Part shown: one piece after another, positions 1-11,571 of the stretch | Position numbering within the stretch: position 1 is the stretch's first letter | How the letters are laid out: each line of letters begins with the position of its first letter | From: Ptiloglossa arizonensis | Lineage: Eukaryota > Arthropoda > Insecta > Hymenoptera > Colletidae | Assembly: GCF_051014685.1 (NCBI RefSeq) | Contig: NW_027478396.1 | Location: forward strand, 2,356,001-2,420,000 | Reading direction: 5' to 3' | Length of the DNA stretch: 64,000 nucleotides | Position numbers and translations under genes: made by a program | Notes under the pieces: model-generated | The model's input: the letters and a program-made list of their open reading frames with translations, nothing else | What the model was told of the DNA's origin: nothing | Database searches by the model: none

Positions 1-128
1 TAAACGGACAAATGGAGAAACGAAGAAAGAAACGGAGAAACGAAGAAAGAAACGGAGAAACGAAGAAAGAAACGGAGAAACGAAGAAAGAAACGGAGAAA
101 CGAAGAAAGAAACGGAGAAACGAAGAAA

Positions 129-1095
129 TAAACGGACAAATGGAGAAACGAAGAAAGAAACGGAGAAACGAAGAAAGAAACGGAGAAACGAAGAAAGAAA
201 CGGAGAAACGAAGAAAGAAACGGAGAAACGAAGAAAGAAACGGAGAAACGAAGAAAGAAACGGAGAAACGAAGAAAGAAACAGAGAAACGGAGAAATAAA
301 TGGAGAAACGAAGAAATAACGGAGAAACGAACAAGGAAACGGAGAAACGAAGAAAGAAATGGAGAAACGAAGAAAGAAACTGAGAAACGAAGAAAGAAAC
401 GGAAAAACGAACAAAGAAACGAAGAAACGAAAAAGAAACGGACAAACGAAGAAAGAAACGGAGAAACGAAGAAAGAATCGGAGAAACGAAGAAAGAAACG
501 GAGAAACGAAGAAAGAAACGGAGAAACGAAGAAAGAAACGGAGAAACGAAGAAAGAAACGGAGAAACGAAGAAAGAAACGGAGAAACGAAGAAAGAAACG
601 GAGAAACGAAGAAATAAACGGACAAATGGAGAAACGAAGAAAGAAACGGAGAAACGAAGAAAGAAACGGAGAAACGAAGAAAGAAACGGAGAAACGAAGA
701 AAGAAACGGAGAAACGAAGAAAGAAACGGAGAAACGAAGAAAGAAACAGAGAAACGGAGAAATAAATGGAGAAACGAAGAAATAACGGAGAAACGAACAA
801 GGAAACGGAGAAACGAAGAAAGAAATGGAGAAACGAAGAAAGAAACTGAGAAACGAAGAAAGAAACGGAAAAACGAACAAAGAAACGAAGAAACGAAAAA
901 GAAACGGAGAAACGAAGAAAGAAACGGAGAAACGAAGAAAGAATCGGAGAAACGAAGAAAGAAACGGAGAAACGAAGAAAGAAACGGAGAAACGAAGAAA
1001 GAAACGGAGAAACGAAGAAAGAAACGGAGAAACGAAGAAAGAAACGGAGAAACGAAGAAAGAAACGGAGAAACGAAGAAAGAAACGGAGAAACGA
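129..1095 (+). repeat. ~466-bp higher-order repeat within the 20-bp satellite
   Basis: The marker TAAACGGACAAATGGAG occurs at 1, 129 and 615. The distinctive run AAATGGAG...AAACTGAG...GGAAAAACG, then a GAAACGAAAAAG block, occurs at about 357 and again exactly 466 bp later at about 823. The spacing of the first marker pair (486 bp) differs by one 20-bp monomer, so the copies differ by a monomer gain or loss. Confidence 0.75.
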
Positions 1096-1374
1096 AGAAA
1101 GAATCGGAGAAACGAAGAAAGAAACGGAGAAACGAAGAAAGAAACGGAGAAACGAAGAAAGAAACGGAGAAACGAAGAAAGAAACGGAGAAACGAAGAAA
1201 GAAACGGAGAAACGAAGAAATAAACGGAGAAACGAACCAGGAAACGGAGAAACGAAGAAAGAAACGGATAAACGAAGAAAGAAACGGAGAAACAAAGAAA
1301 GAAACGGAGAAACGAACAAAGAAACGGAGAAACGAAGAAAGAAACGGAGAAACGAAGAAAGAAACGGAGAAACG

Positions 1375-1990
1375 AACAAAGAAACGAAGAAACGAAAAAG
1401 AAACGGAGAAAAGAAGAAAGAAACGGAGAAACGAAGAAACAAACGGAGGAACGAACAAAGAACCGGGGAAACGAAGAAAGAAACGGAGAAACGAAGAAAG
1501 AAACGGAGGAACGTAGAAATAAATGGAGAAACGAAGAAATAAACGGAGAAACGGAGAAATAAATGGAGAAACGAAGAAATAAACGCAGAAACGAACAAAG
1601 AAACGGAGAAACGAACAAAAAAACGAAGACACGAAAAAGAAACGGAGAAACGAAGAAAGAAACGGAGAAACGAAGAAACAAACGGAGGAACGAACAAAGA
1701 ACTGGAGAAACGAAGAAAGAAACGGAGAAACGAAGAAAGAAACGGAGAATCGGGGAAAGAAACGGAGAAACGAAGAAGGCAACGGAGAAATAAATGGAGA
1801 AACGAAGAAATAAACGGAGAAACGGAGAAATAAATGGAGAAACGAAGAAATAAACGCAGAAACGAACAAAGAAACGGAGAAACGAACAAAAAAACGAAGA
1901 AACGAAAAAGAAACGGAGAAACGAAGAAAGAAACGGAGAAACGAAGAAAGAAACGGAGAAACGGACAAGGAAACGGAGAGACGAAGAAAG
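1375..1990 (+). repeat. Segment duplicated at 15310-15925
   Basis: A run of rare variants (GGAGGAACGAACAAAGAACC, ACGTAGAAATAAATGG, CGAAGACACGAAAAAG, GAAGGCAACGG) reappears in the same order 13935 bp downstream. The match includes single-base oddities, so it is a true duplication and not chance similarity within a simple repeat. The distal copy lies in the short purine block between two inverted pyrimidine blocks. Confidence 0.85.
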
Positions 1991-4900
1991 AAATGGAGAA
2001 ACGAAGAAAGAAACGGAGAAACGAAGAAAGAAACGGAGAAACGAACAAAGAAACGAAGAAACGAAAAAGAAACGGAGAAACGAACAAAGAAACGGAGAAA
2101 CGAAGAAACAAACGGAGGAACGAACAAAGAACCGGAGAAACGAAGAAAGAAACGGAGAAACGAAGAAAGAAACGAAGGAACGTAGAAATAAATGGAGAAA
2201 CGAAGAAATAAACGGACAAATGCAGAAACGAAGAAAGAAACGGAGAAACGAAGAAAGAAACGGAGAAACGAAGAAAGAAACGGAGAAACGAAGAGAGAAA
2301 CGGAGAAACGAAGAAAGAAACGGAGAAACGTAGAAAGAAACGGAGAAACGAAGAACGAAACGGAGGAACGAAGAAAGAAACGAAGAAACGAAGAAAGAAA
2401 CGGAGTAACTGAGAAATAAATAGAGAAACGAAGAAATAAACGGCGATACGAACAAGGAAACGGAGAAACGAAGAAAGCAACGGAGAAACGAAGACAGAAA
2501 CGGAGAAACGAAGAAAGAAACGGAGAAACGAAGAAAGGAACGGCGAAACGAAGGAAGAAACGGAGAAACGAAGAAAGAAACGGAGAAACGAAGAAGTAAA
2601 CGGAGAAATAAATGGAGAAACGAAGAAGTAAACGGAGAAACGAAGAAAGAAACGGAGAAACGAAGAAAGAAACGGAGAAACGAAGAAAGAAACCGAGAAA
2701 CGAAGAAAGAAACGGAGAAACGAAGAAAGAAACGGAGAAACGAAGAAAGAAACGGAGAAACGAAGAAAGAAACAGAGAAACGGAGAAATAAATGGAGAAA
2801 CGAAGAAATAAACGGAGAAACGAAGAAAGAAACGGAGAAACGAAGAAGGAAACGGAGAAATAAATGTAGAAACGAAGAAATAAACGGAGAAACGAACAAG
2901 GAAACGGAGAAACGAAGAAAGAAACGGAGAAACGAAGATAGAAACGGAGAAACGAAGAAAGAAACGGAGAAACGAAGAAAGAAACGGAGAAACGAAGAAA
3001 GAAACAGAGAAACGGAGAAATAAATGGAGAAACGAAGAAATAAACGGAGAAACGAACCAGGAAACGGAGAAACGAAGAAAGAAATGGAGAAACGAAGAAA
3101 GAAACGGAGAAACGAAGAAAGAAACAGCGAAACGGAGAAATAAATGGAGAAACGAAGAAATAAACGGAGAAACGAACCAGGAAACGGAGAAACGAAGAAA
3201 GAAATGGAGAAACGAAGAAAGAAATGGAGAAACGAAGAAAGAAACGGAGAAACGAAGAAAGAAACGGAGAAACGAAGAAGGAAACGGAGAAATAAATGGA
3301 GAAACGAAGAAATAAACGGTGAAACGAACAAGGAAACGGGGAAACGAAGATAGAAACGGAGAAACGAAGAAAGAAACAGAGAAACGAGGAAAGAAACAGA
3401 GAAACGGAGAAATAAATGGAGAAACGAAGAAATAAACGGAGAAACGAACCAGGAAACGGAGAAACGAAGAAAGAAACGGAGAAACGAAGAAAGAAACGGA
3501 GAAACGAAGAAAGAAACGGAGAAACGAAGAAAGAAACGGAGAAACGAAGAAAGAAACGGAGAAACGAAGAAAGAAACGGAGAAACGAAGAAAGAAACGGA
3601 GAAACGAAGAAAGAAACAGAGAAACGGAGAAATGAAGAAAGAAACGGAGAAACGAAGAAAGAAATGGAGAAACGAAGAAAGAAACGGAGAAACGAAGAAA
3701 GAAACAGAGAAACGGAGAAATAAATGGAGAAACGAACCAGGAAACGGAGAAACGAAGAAAGAAACGGAGAAACGAAGAAAGAAACGCAGAAACGAAGAAA
3801 GAAACGGAGAAACGAAGAAAGAAACAGAGAAACGGAGAAATAAATGGAGAAACGAAGAAATAAACGGAGAAACGAACCAGGAAACGGAGAAACGAAGAAA
3901 GAAATGGAGAAACGAAGAAAGAAATGGAGAAACGAAGAAAGAAACGGAGAAACGAAGAAAGAAACGGAGAAACGAAGAAAGAAACAGCGAAACGGAGAAA
4001 TAAATGGAGAAACGAAGAAATAAACGGAGAAACGAACCAGGAAACGGAGAAACGAAGAAAGAAATGGAGAAACGAAGAAAGAAATGGAGAAACGAAGAAA
4101 GAAACGGAGAAACGAAGAAAGAAACTGAGAAACGAAGAAGGAAACGGAGAAATAAATGGAGAAACGAAGAAATAAACGGTGAAACGAACAAGGAAACGGG
4201 GAAACGAAGATAGAAACGGAGAAACGAAGAAAGAAACGGAGAAACGAGGAAAGAAACAGAGAAACGGAGAAATAAATGGAGAAACGAAGAAATAAACGGA
4301 GAAACGAACCAGGAAACGGAGAAACGAAGAAAGAAACGGAGAAACGAAGAAAGAAACAGAGAAACGGAGAAAGAAACGGAGAAATGAAGAAAGAAACGGA
4401 GAAACGAAGAAAGAAACGGAGAAACGAAGAAAGAAACGGAGAAACGAAGAAAGAAACAGAGAAACGGAGAAATAAATGGAGAAACGAACCAGGAAACGGA
4501 GAAACGAAGAAAGAAACGGAAAAACGAAGAAAGAAACGCAGAAACGAAGAAAGAAACGGAGAAACGAAGAAAGAAACAGAGAAACGGAGAAATAAATGGA
4601 GAAACGAAGAAATAAACGGAGAAACGAACCAGGAAACGGAGAAACGAAGAAAGAAATGGAGAAACGAAGAAAGAAATGGAGAAACGAAGAAAGAAACGGA
4701 GAAACGAAGAAAGAAACGGAGAAACGAAGAAAGAAACGGAGAAACGAAGAAAGAAACGGAGAAACGAAGAAAGAAACGGAGAAACGAAGAAAGAAACGGA
4801 GAAATGAAGAAACAAACGGAGAAACGAAGAAAGAAACGGAGAAACGAAGAAAGAAACGGAGAAACGAAGAAAGAAACAGAGAAACGGAGAAATAAATGGA

Positions 4901-5171
4901 GAAACGAAGAAATAAACGGAGAAACGAACCAGGAAACGGTGAAACGAAGAATGAAATGGAGAAACGAAGAAAGAAACGGAGAAACGAAGAAAGAAACGGA
5001 GAAACGAAGAAAGAAACGAAGAAACGAACAAAGAAGCGGAGAAACGAAGAAAGAAACGGATAAACGAAGAAAGAAACGGAGAAACTAAGAAAGAAATGGA
5101 GAAAAGAAGAAAGAAACCGAGAAACGGAGAAAGAAGCGGAGAATCGAACAAAGAAATGGAGAAACGAACAA

Positions 5172-5183
5172 AGAAACGTTTCT
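5172..5183. other. Strand-switch junction 1, 12-bp palindrome
   Basis: AGAAACGTTTCT is a perfect palindrome centred at 5177/5178. To its left the purine-rich strand is +; to its right it is -. The same 12 bases form the junctions at 14333-14344 and 16143-16154. Confidence 0.9.
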
Positions 5184-5210
5184 CCGTTTCTCCGTTTCTC
5201 GGTTTCTCCA
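5178..5210 (-). repeat. 33-bp inverted octamer remnant
   Basis: A short run of TTTCTCCG-type octamers on the + strand sits inside an otherwise purine-rich block. It matches the start of the much longer inverted block at 14339, so it looks like a truncated copy of that junction and its flank. Confidence 0.85.
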
Positions 5211-5225
5211 AATAAATGGAGAAAC
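5202..5225. other. Stem-loop at the pyrimidine-to-purine switch
   Basis: GTTTCTCCA (5202-5210) pairs perfectly with TGGAGAAAC (5217-5225) around the 6-base loop AATAAA. The point where the array returns to purine orientation is therefore itself a 9-bp inverted repeat. Confidence 0.8.
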
Positions 5226-6043
5226 GAAGAAATAAACGGTGAAACGAACAAGGAAACGGGGAAACGAAGATAGAAACGGAGAAACGAAGAAAGAAACAGA
5301 GAAACGAGGAAAGAAACAGAGAAACGGAGAAATAAATGGAGAAACGAAGAAATAAACGGAGAAACGAACCAGGAAACGGAGAAACGAAGAAAGAAACGGA
5401 GAAACGAAGAAAGAAACGGAGAAACGAAGAAAGAAACGGAGAAACGAAGAAAGAAACGGAGAAACGAAGAAAGAAACGGAGAAACGAAGAAAGAAACAGA
5501 GAAACGGAGAAATGAAGAAAGAAACGGAGAAACGAAGAAAGAAACGGAGAAACGAAGAAAGAAACGGAGAAACGAAGAAAGAAACAGAGAAACGGAGAAA
5601 TAAATGGAGAAACGAACCAGGAAACGGAGAAACGAAGAAAGAAACGGAGAAACGAAGAAAGAAACGCAGAAACGAAGAAAGAAACGGAGAAACGAAGAAA
5701 GAAACAGAGAAACGGAGAAATAAATGGAGAAACGAAGAAATAAACGGAGAAACGAACCAGGAAACGGAGAAACGAAGAAAGAAATGGAGAAACGAAGAAA
5801 GAAATGGAGAAACGAAGAAAGAAACGGAGAAACGAAGAAAGAAACGGAGAAACGAAGAAAGAAACAGCGAAACGGAGAAATAAATGGAGAAACGAAGAAA
5901 TAAACGGAGAAACGAACCAGGAAACGAAGAAACGAAGAAAGAAATGGAGAAACGAAGAAAGAAATGGAGAAACGAAGAAAGAAACGGAGAAACGAAGAAA
6001 GAAACGGAGAAACGAAGAAAGAAACAGAGTAACGGAGAAATAA

Positions 6044-6950
6044 ATGGAGAAACGAAGAAATAAACGGAGAAACGAACCAGGAAACGGAGAAACGAAGAAA
6101 GAAATGGAGAAACGAAGAAAGAAACGGAGAAACGAAGAAAGAAACAGCGAAACGGAGAAATAAATGGAGAAACGAAGAAATAAACGGAGAAACGAACCAG
6201 GAAACGGAGAAACGAAGAAAGAAATGGAGAAACGAAGAAAGAAATGGAGAAACGAAGAAAGAAACGGAGAAACGAAGAAAGAAACGGAGAAACGAAGAAA
6301 GAAACGGAGAAACGAAGAAAGAAACGGAGAAACGAAGAAAGAAACAGAGAAACGGAGAAATAAATGGAGAAACGAACCAGGAAACGGAGAAACGAAGAAA
6401 GAAACGGAGAAACGAAGAAAGAAACGCAGAAACGAAGAAAGAAACGGAGAAACGAAGAAAGAAACAGAGAAACGGAGAAATAAATGGAGAAACGAAGAAA
6501 TAAACGGAGAAACGAACTAGGAAACGGAGAAACGAAGAAAGAAATGGAGAAACGAAGAAAGAAATGGAGAAACGAAGAAAGAAACGGAGAAACGAAGAAA
6601 GAAACGGAGAAACGAAGAAAGAAACAGCGAAACGGAGAAATAAATGGAGAAACGAAGAAATAAACGGAGAAACGAACCAGGAAACGGAGAAACGAAGAAA
6701 GAAATGGAGAAACGAAGAAAGAAATGGAGAAACGAAGAAAGAAACGGAGAAACGAAGAAAGAAACTGAGAAACGAAGAAGGAAACGGAGAAATAAATGGA
6801 GAAACGAAGAAATAAACGGTGAAACGAACAAGGAAACGGGGAAACGAAGATAGAAACGGAGAAACGAAGAAAGAAACGGAGAAACGAGGAAAGAAACAGA
6901 GAAACGGAGAAATAAATGGAGAAACGAAGAAATAAACGGAGAAACGAACC
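6044..6950 (+). repeat. Segment duplicated at about 12444-13350 (offset 6400)
   Basis: The order of monomer variants is the same at both sites, including the rare CGAACTAGG at about 6513 and 12913, the AAACAGAGTAACGG boundary, and the AAACTGAG, GGTGAAACG, AAACGGGG, AAGATAG series. At least one base difference is visible (ACGTAGAAAG near 12612). Confidence 0.8.
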
Positions 6951-8027
6951 AGGAAACGGAGAAACGAAGAAAGAAACGGAGAAACGAGGAAAGAAACAGA
7001 GAAACGGAGAAATAAATGGAGAAACGAACCAGGAAACGGAGAAACGAAGAAAGAAATGGAGAAACGAAGAAAGAAATGGAGAAACGAAGAAAGAAACGGA
7101 GAAACGAAGAAAGAAACGGAGAAACGAAGAAAGAAACGGAGAAACGAAGAAAGAAACGGAGAAACGAAGAAAGAAACGGAGAAACGAAGAAAGAAACAGA
7201 GAAACGGAGAAATAAATGGAGAAACGAACCAGGAAACGGAGAAACGAAGAAAGAAACGGAGAAACGAAGAAAGAAACGCAGAAACGAAGAAAGAAACGGA
7301 GAAACGAAGAAAGAAATGGAGAAACGAAGAAAGAAATGGAGAAACGAAGAAAGAAACGGAGAAACGAAGAAAGAAACTGAGAAACGAAGAAGGAAACGGA
7401 GAAATAAATGGAGAAACGAAGAAAGAAACGGAGAAACGAAGAAAGAAACGGAGAAACGAAGAAAGAAACGGAGAAACGGAGAAATAAATGGAGAAACGAA
7501 CCAGGAAACGGAGAAACGAAGAAAGAAACGGAAAAACGAAGAAAGAAACGCAGAAACGAAGAAAGAAACGGAGAAACGAAGAAAGAAACAGAGAAACGGA
7601 GAAATAAATGGAGAAACGAAGAAATAAACGGAGAAACGAACCAGGAAACGGAGAAACGAAGAAAGAAATGGAGAAACGAAGAAAGAAATGGAGAAACGAA
7701 GAAAGAAACGGAGAAACGAAGAAAGAAACGGAGAAACGAAGAAAGAAACGGAGAAACGAAGAAAGAAACGGAGAAACGAAGAAAGAAACGGAGAAACGAA
7801 GAAAGAAACAGAGAAACGGAGAAATAAATGGAGAAACGAACCAGGAAACGGAGAAACGAAGAAAGAAACGGAGAAACGAAGAAAGAAACAGAGAAACGGA
7901 GAAATAAATGGAGAAACGAACCAGGAAACGGAGAAACGAAGAAAGAAACGGAGAAACGAAGAAAGAAACGCAGAAACGAAGAAAGAAACGGAGAAACGAA
8001 GAAAGAAACAGAGAAACGGAGAAATAA

Positions 8028-9180
8028 ATGGAGAAACGAAGAAATAAACGGAGAAACGAACCAGGAAACGGAGAAACGAAGAAAGAAATGGAGAAACGAA
8101 GAAAGAAACGGAGAAACGAAGAAAGAAACGGAGAAACGAAGAAAGAAACGGAGAAACGAAGAAAGAAACGGAGAAACGAAGAAAGAAACGGAGAAACGAA
8201 GAAAGAAACGGAGAAACGAACCAGGAAACGGAGAAACGAAGAAAGAAATGGAGAAACGAAGAAAGAAACGGAGAAACGAAGAAAGAAACAGCGAAACGGA
8301 GAAATAAATGGAGAAACGAAGAAATAAACGGAGAAACGAACCAGGAAACGGAGAAACGAAGAAAGAAATGGAGAAACGAAGAAAGAAATGGAGAAACGAA
8401 GAAAGAAACGGAGAAACGAAGAATGAAACGGAGAAACGAAGAAAGAAACGGAGAAACGAAGAAAGAAACGGAGAAACGAAGAAAGAAACAGAGAAACGGA
8501 GAAATAAATGGAGAAACGAACCAGGAAACGGAGAAACGAAGAAAGAAACGGAGAAACGAAGAAAGAAACGCAGAAACGAAGAAAGAAACGGAGAAACGAA
8601 GAAAGAAACAGAGAAACGGAGAAATAAATGGAGAAACGAAGAAATAAACGGAGAAACGAACCAGGAAACGGAGAAACGAAGAAAGAAATGGAGAAACGAA
8701 GAAAGAAACGGAGAAACGAAGAAAGAAACGGAGAAACAAAGAAAGAGACAGAGAAACGGAGAAATAAATGGAGAAACGAAGAAATAAACGGAGAAACGAA
8801 CCAGGAAACGGAGAAACGAAGAAAGAAATGGAGAAACGAAGAAAGAAACGGAGAAACGAAGAAAGAAACGGAGAAACGAAGAAAGAAACAGAGAAACGGA
8901 GAAATAAATGGAGAAACGAAGAAATAAACGGAGAAACGAACCAGGAAACGGAGAAACGAAGAAAGAAATGGAGAAACGAAGAAAGAAATGGAGAAACGAA
9001 GAAAGAAACGGAGAAACGAAGAAAGAAACGGAGAAACGAAGAAGGAAACGGAGAAATAAATGGAGAAACGAAGAAATAAACGGTGAAACGAACAAGGAAA
9101 CGGGGAAACGAAGATAGAAACGGAGAAACGAAGAAAGAAACAGAGAAACGAGGAAAGAAACAGAGAAACGGAGAAATAAA
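8028..9180 (+). repeat. Segment duplicated at about 9920-11072 (offset 1892) and partly at 11152-12440 (offset 2524)
   Basis: Variant order is conserved between 8028-9180 and 9920-11072. A second, overlapping relation joins 8628-9920 to 11152-12444. The rare GAAGGAAGAAACGG and GAGACGG variants near 9230 and 9270 recur near 11755 and 11795. Overlapping offsets imply successive rounds of unequal exchange, not a single event. Confidence 0.8.
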
Positions 9181-11571
9181 TGGAGAAACGAAGAAATAAA
9201 CGGAGAAACGAACCAGGAAACGGAGAAACGAAGGAAGAAACGGAGAAACGAAGAAAGAAACGGAGAAACGAAGAAAGAGACGGAGAAACGAAGAAAGAAA
9301 CGGAGAAACGAAGAAAGAAACGGAGAAACGAAGAAAGAAACGGAGAAACGAAGAAAGAAACGGAGAAACGAAGAAAGAAACAGAGAAACGGAGAAATGAA
9401 GAAAGAAACGGAGAAACGAAGAAAGAAACGGAGAAACGAAGAAAGAAACGGAGAAACAAAGAAAGAAACAGAGAAACGGAGAAATAAATGGAGAAACGAA
9501 CCAGGAAACGGAGAAACGAAGAAAGAAACGAAGAAAGAAACGCAGAAACGAAGAAAGAAACGGAGAAACGAAGAAAGAAACAGAGAAACGGAGAAATAAA
9601 TGGAGAAACGAAGAAATAAACGGAGAAACGAACCAGGAAACGGAGAAACGAAGAAAGAAATGGAGAAACGAAGAAAGAAATGGAGAAACGAAGAAAGAAA
9701 CGGAGAAACGAAGAAAGAAACGGAGAAACGAAGAAAGAAACAGCGAAACGGAGAAATAAATGGAGAAACAAAGAAATAAACGGAGAAACGAACCAGGAAA
9801 CGGAGAAACGAAGAAAGAAATGGAGAAACGAAGAAAGAAATGGAGAAACGAAGAAAGAAACGGAGAAACGAAGAAAGAAACGGAGAAACGAAGAAAGAAA
9901 CAGAGTAACGGAGAAATAAATGGAGAAACGAAGAAATAAACGGAGAAACGAACCAGGAAACGGAGAAACGAAGAAAGAAATGGAGAAACGAAGAAAGAAA
10001 CGGAGAAACGAAGAAAGAAACGGAGAAACGAAGAAAGAAACGGAGAAACGAAGAAAGAAACGGAGAAACGAAGAAAGAAACGGAGAAACGAAGAAAGAAA
10101 CGGAGAAACGAACCAGGAAACGGAGAAACGAAGAAAGAAATGGAGAAACGAAGAAAGAAACGGAGAAACGAAGAAAGAAACAGCGAAACGGAGAAATAAA
10201 TGGAGAAACGAAGAAATAAACGGAAAAACGAACCAGGAAACGGAGAAACGAAGAAAGAAATGGAGAAACGAAGAAAGAAATGGAGAAACGAAGAAAGAAA
10301 CGGAGAAACGAAGAATGAAACGGAGAAACGAAGAAAGAAACGGAGAAACGAAGAAAGAAACGGAGAAACGAAGAAAGAAACAGAGAAACGGAGAAATAAA
10401 TGGAGAAACGAACCAGGAAACGGAGAAACGAAGAAAGAAACGGAGAAACGAAGAAAGAAACGCAGAAACGAAGAAAGAAACGGAGAAACGAAGAAAGAAA
10501 CAGAGAAACGGAGAAATAAATGGAGAAACGAAGAAATAAACGGAGAAACGAACCAGGAAACGGAGAAACGAAGAAAGAAATGGAGAAACGAAGAAAGAAA
10601 CGGAGAAACGAAGAAAGAAACGGAGAAACGAAGAAAGAAACAGAGAAACGGAGAAATAAATGGAGAAACGAAGAAATAAACGGAGAAACGAACCAGGAAA
10701 CGGAGAAACGAAGAAAGAAATGGAGAAACGAAGAAAGAAACGGAGAAACGAAGAAAGAAACGGAGAAACGAAGAAAGAAACAGAGAAACGGAGAAATAAA
10801 TGGAGAAACGAAGAAATAAACGGAGAAACGAACCAGGAAACGGAGAAACGAAGAAAGAAATGGAGAAACGAAGAAAGAAATGGAGAAACGAAGAAAGAAA
10901 CGGAGAAACGAAGAAAGAAACGGAGAAACGAAGAAGGAAACGGAGAAATAAATGGAGAAACGAAGAAATAAACGGTGAAACGAACAAGGAAACGGGGAAA
11001 CGAAGATAGAAACGGAGAAACGAAGAAAGAAACAGAGAAACGAGGAAAGAAACAGAGAAACGGAGAAATAAATGGAGAAACGAAGAAAGAAACGCAGAAA
11101 CGAAGAAAGAAACGGAGAAACGAAGAAAGAAACAGAGAAACGGAGAAATAAATGGAGAAACGAAGAAATAAACGGAGAAACGAACCAGGAAACGGAGAAA
11201 CGAAGAAAGAAATGGAGAAACGAAGAAAGAAACGGAGAAACGAAGAAAGAAACGGAGAAACGAAGAAAGAAACAGAGAAACGGAGAAATAAATGGAGAAA
11301 CGAAGAAATAAACGGAGAAACGAACCAGGAAACGGAGAAACGAAGAAAGAAATGGAGAAACGAAGAAAGAAACGGAGAAACGAAGAAAGAAACGGAGAAA
11401 CGAAGAAAGAAACAGAGAAACGGAGAAATAAATGGAGAAACGAAGAAATAAACGGAGAAACGAACCAGGAAACGGAGAAACGAAGAAAGAAATGGAGAAA
11501 CGAAGAAAGAAATGGAGAAACGAAGAAAGAAACGGAGAAACGAAGAAAGAAACGGAGAAACGAAGAAGGAA
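8628..11571 (+). repeat. 140-bp higher-order repeats (7 x 20 bp)
   Basis: Three clusters each contain consecutive near-identical 140-bp units. They start at 8628, 8768 and 8908; at 10520, 10660 and 10800; and at 11152, 11292 and 11432. Each unit holds one CGAACCAGG monomer, one AAAGAAATGG monomer and one AAACAGAGAAACGG monomer in the same positions. The clusters are copies of one another. Confidence 0.85.

Larger units (their letters stand above)
1..5177 (+). repeat. 20-bp purine-rich satellite, first block
   Basis: Tandem array of AAACGGAGAAACGAAGAAAG and variants, about 90% purine on the + strand. The unit parses as two related octamers (AAACGGAG, AAACGAAG) plus AAAG. Recurrent variants (GAAATAAATGGAG, CGAACAAGG, CGAACCAGG, CGAACAAAG) mark monomer types and make longer periods visible. 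The block begins before the window and stops at the palindromic switch near 5177. Open frames rich in K, R, E, N and T follow from the repeat: 20 bp shifts frame each unit, so a 60-bp cycle reads in all frames with few stops. I see no coding evidence. Confidence 0.97.
4276..5210 (+). repeat. Segment duplicated at about 13316-14371, including the inversion junction
   Basis: The last kilobase before the 5177 switch matches the last kilobase before the 14338 switch. Shared rare variants include GGAAACGGTGAAACG, CGAAGAATGAAATGG, AAAGAAGCGGAG and AGAATCGAAC. The offset is 9161 bp at the junction and 9040-9160 bp further upstream, reflecting gains and losses of 20-bp monomers. In the proximal copy the inverted sequence is cut after 33 bp. 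Confidence 0.85.

Noticed and set aside
359..5088. Many plus-strand ORFs rich in K, R, E and N (up to 385 codons)
   Set aside because: Direct translations of the 20-mer. They start wherever AAATGG occurs and stop at AAATAAA variants. They overlap each other in different frames with the same peptide.
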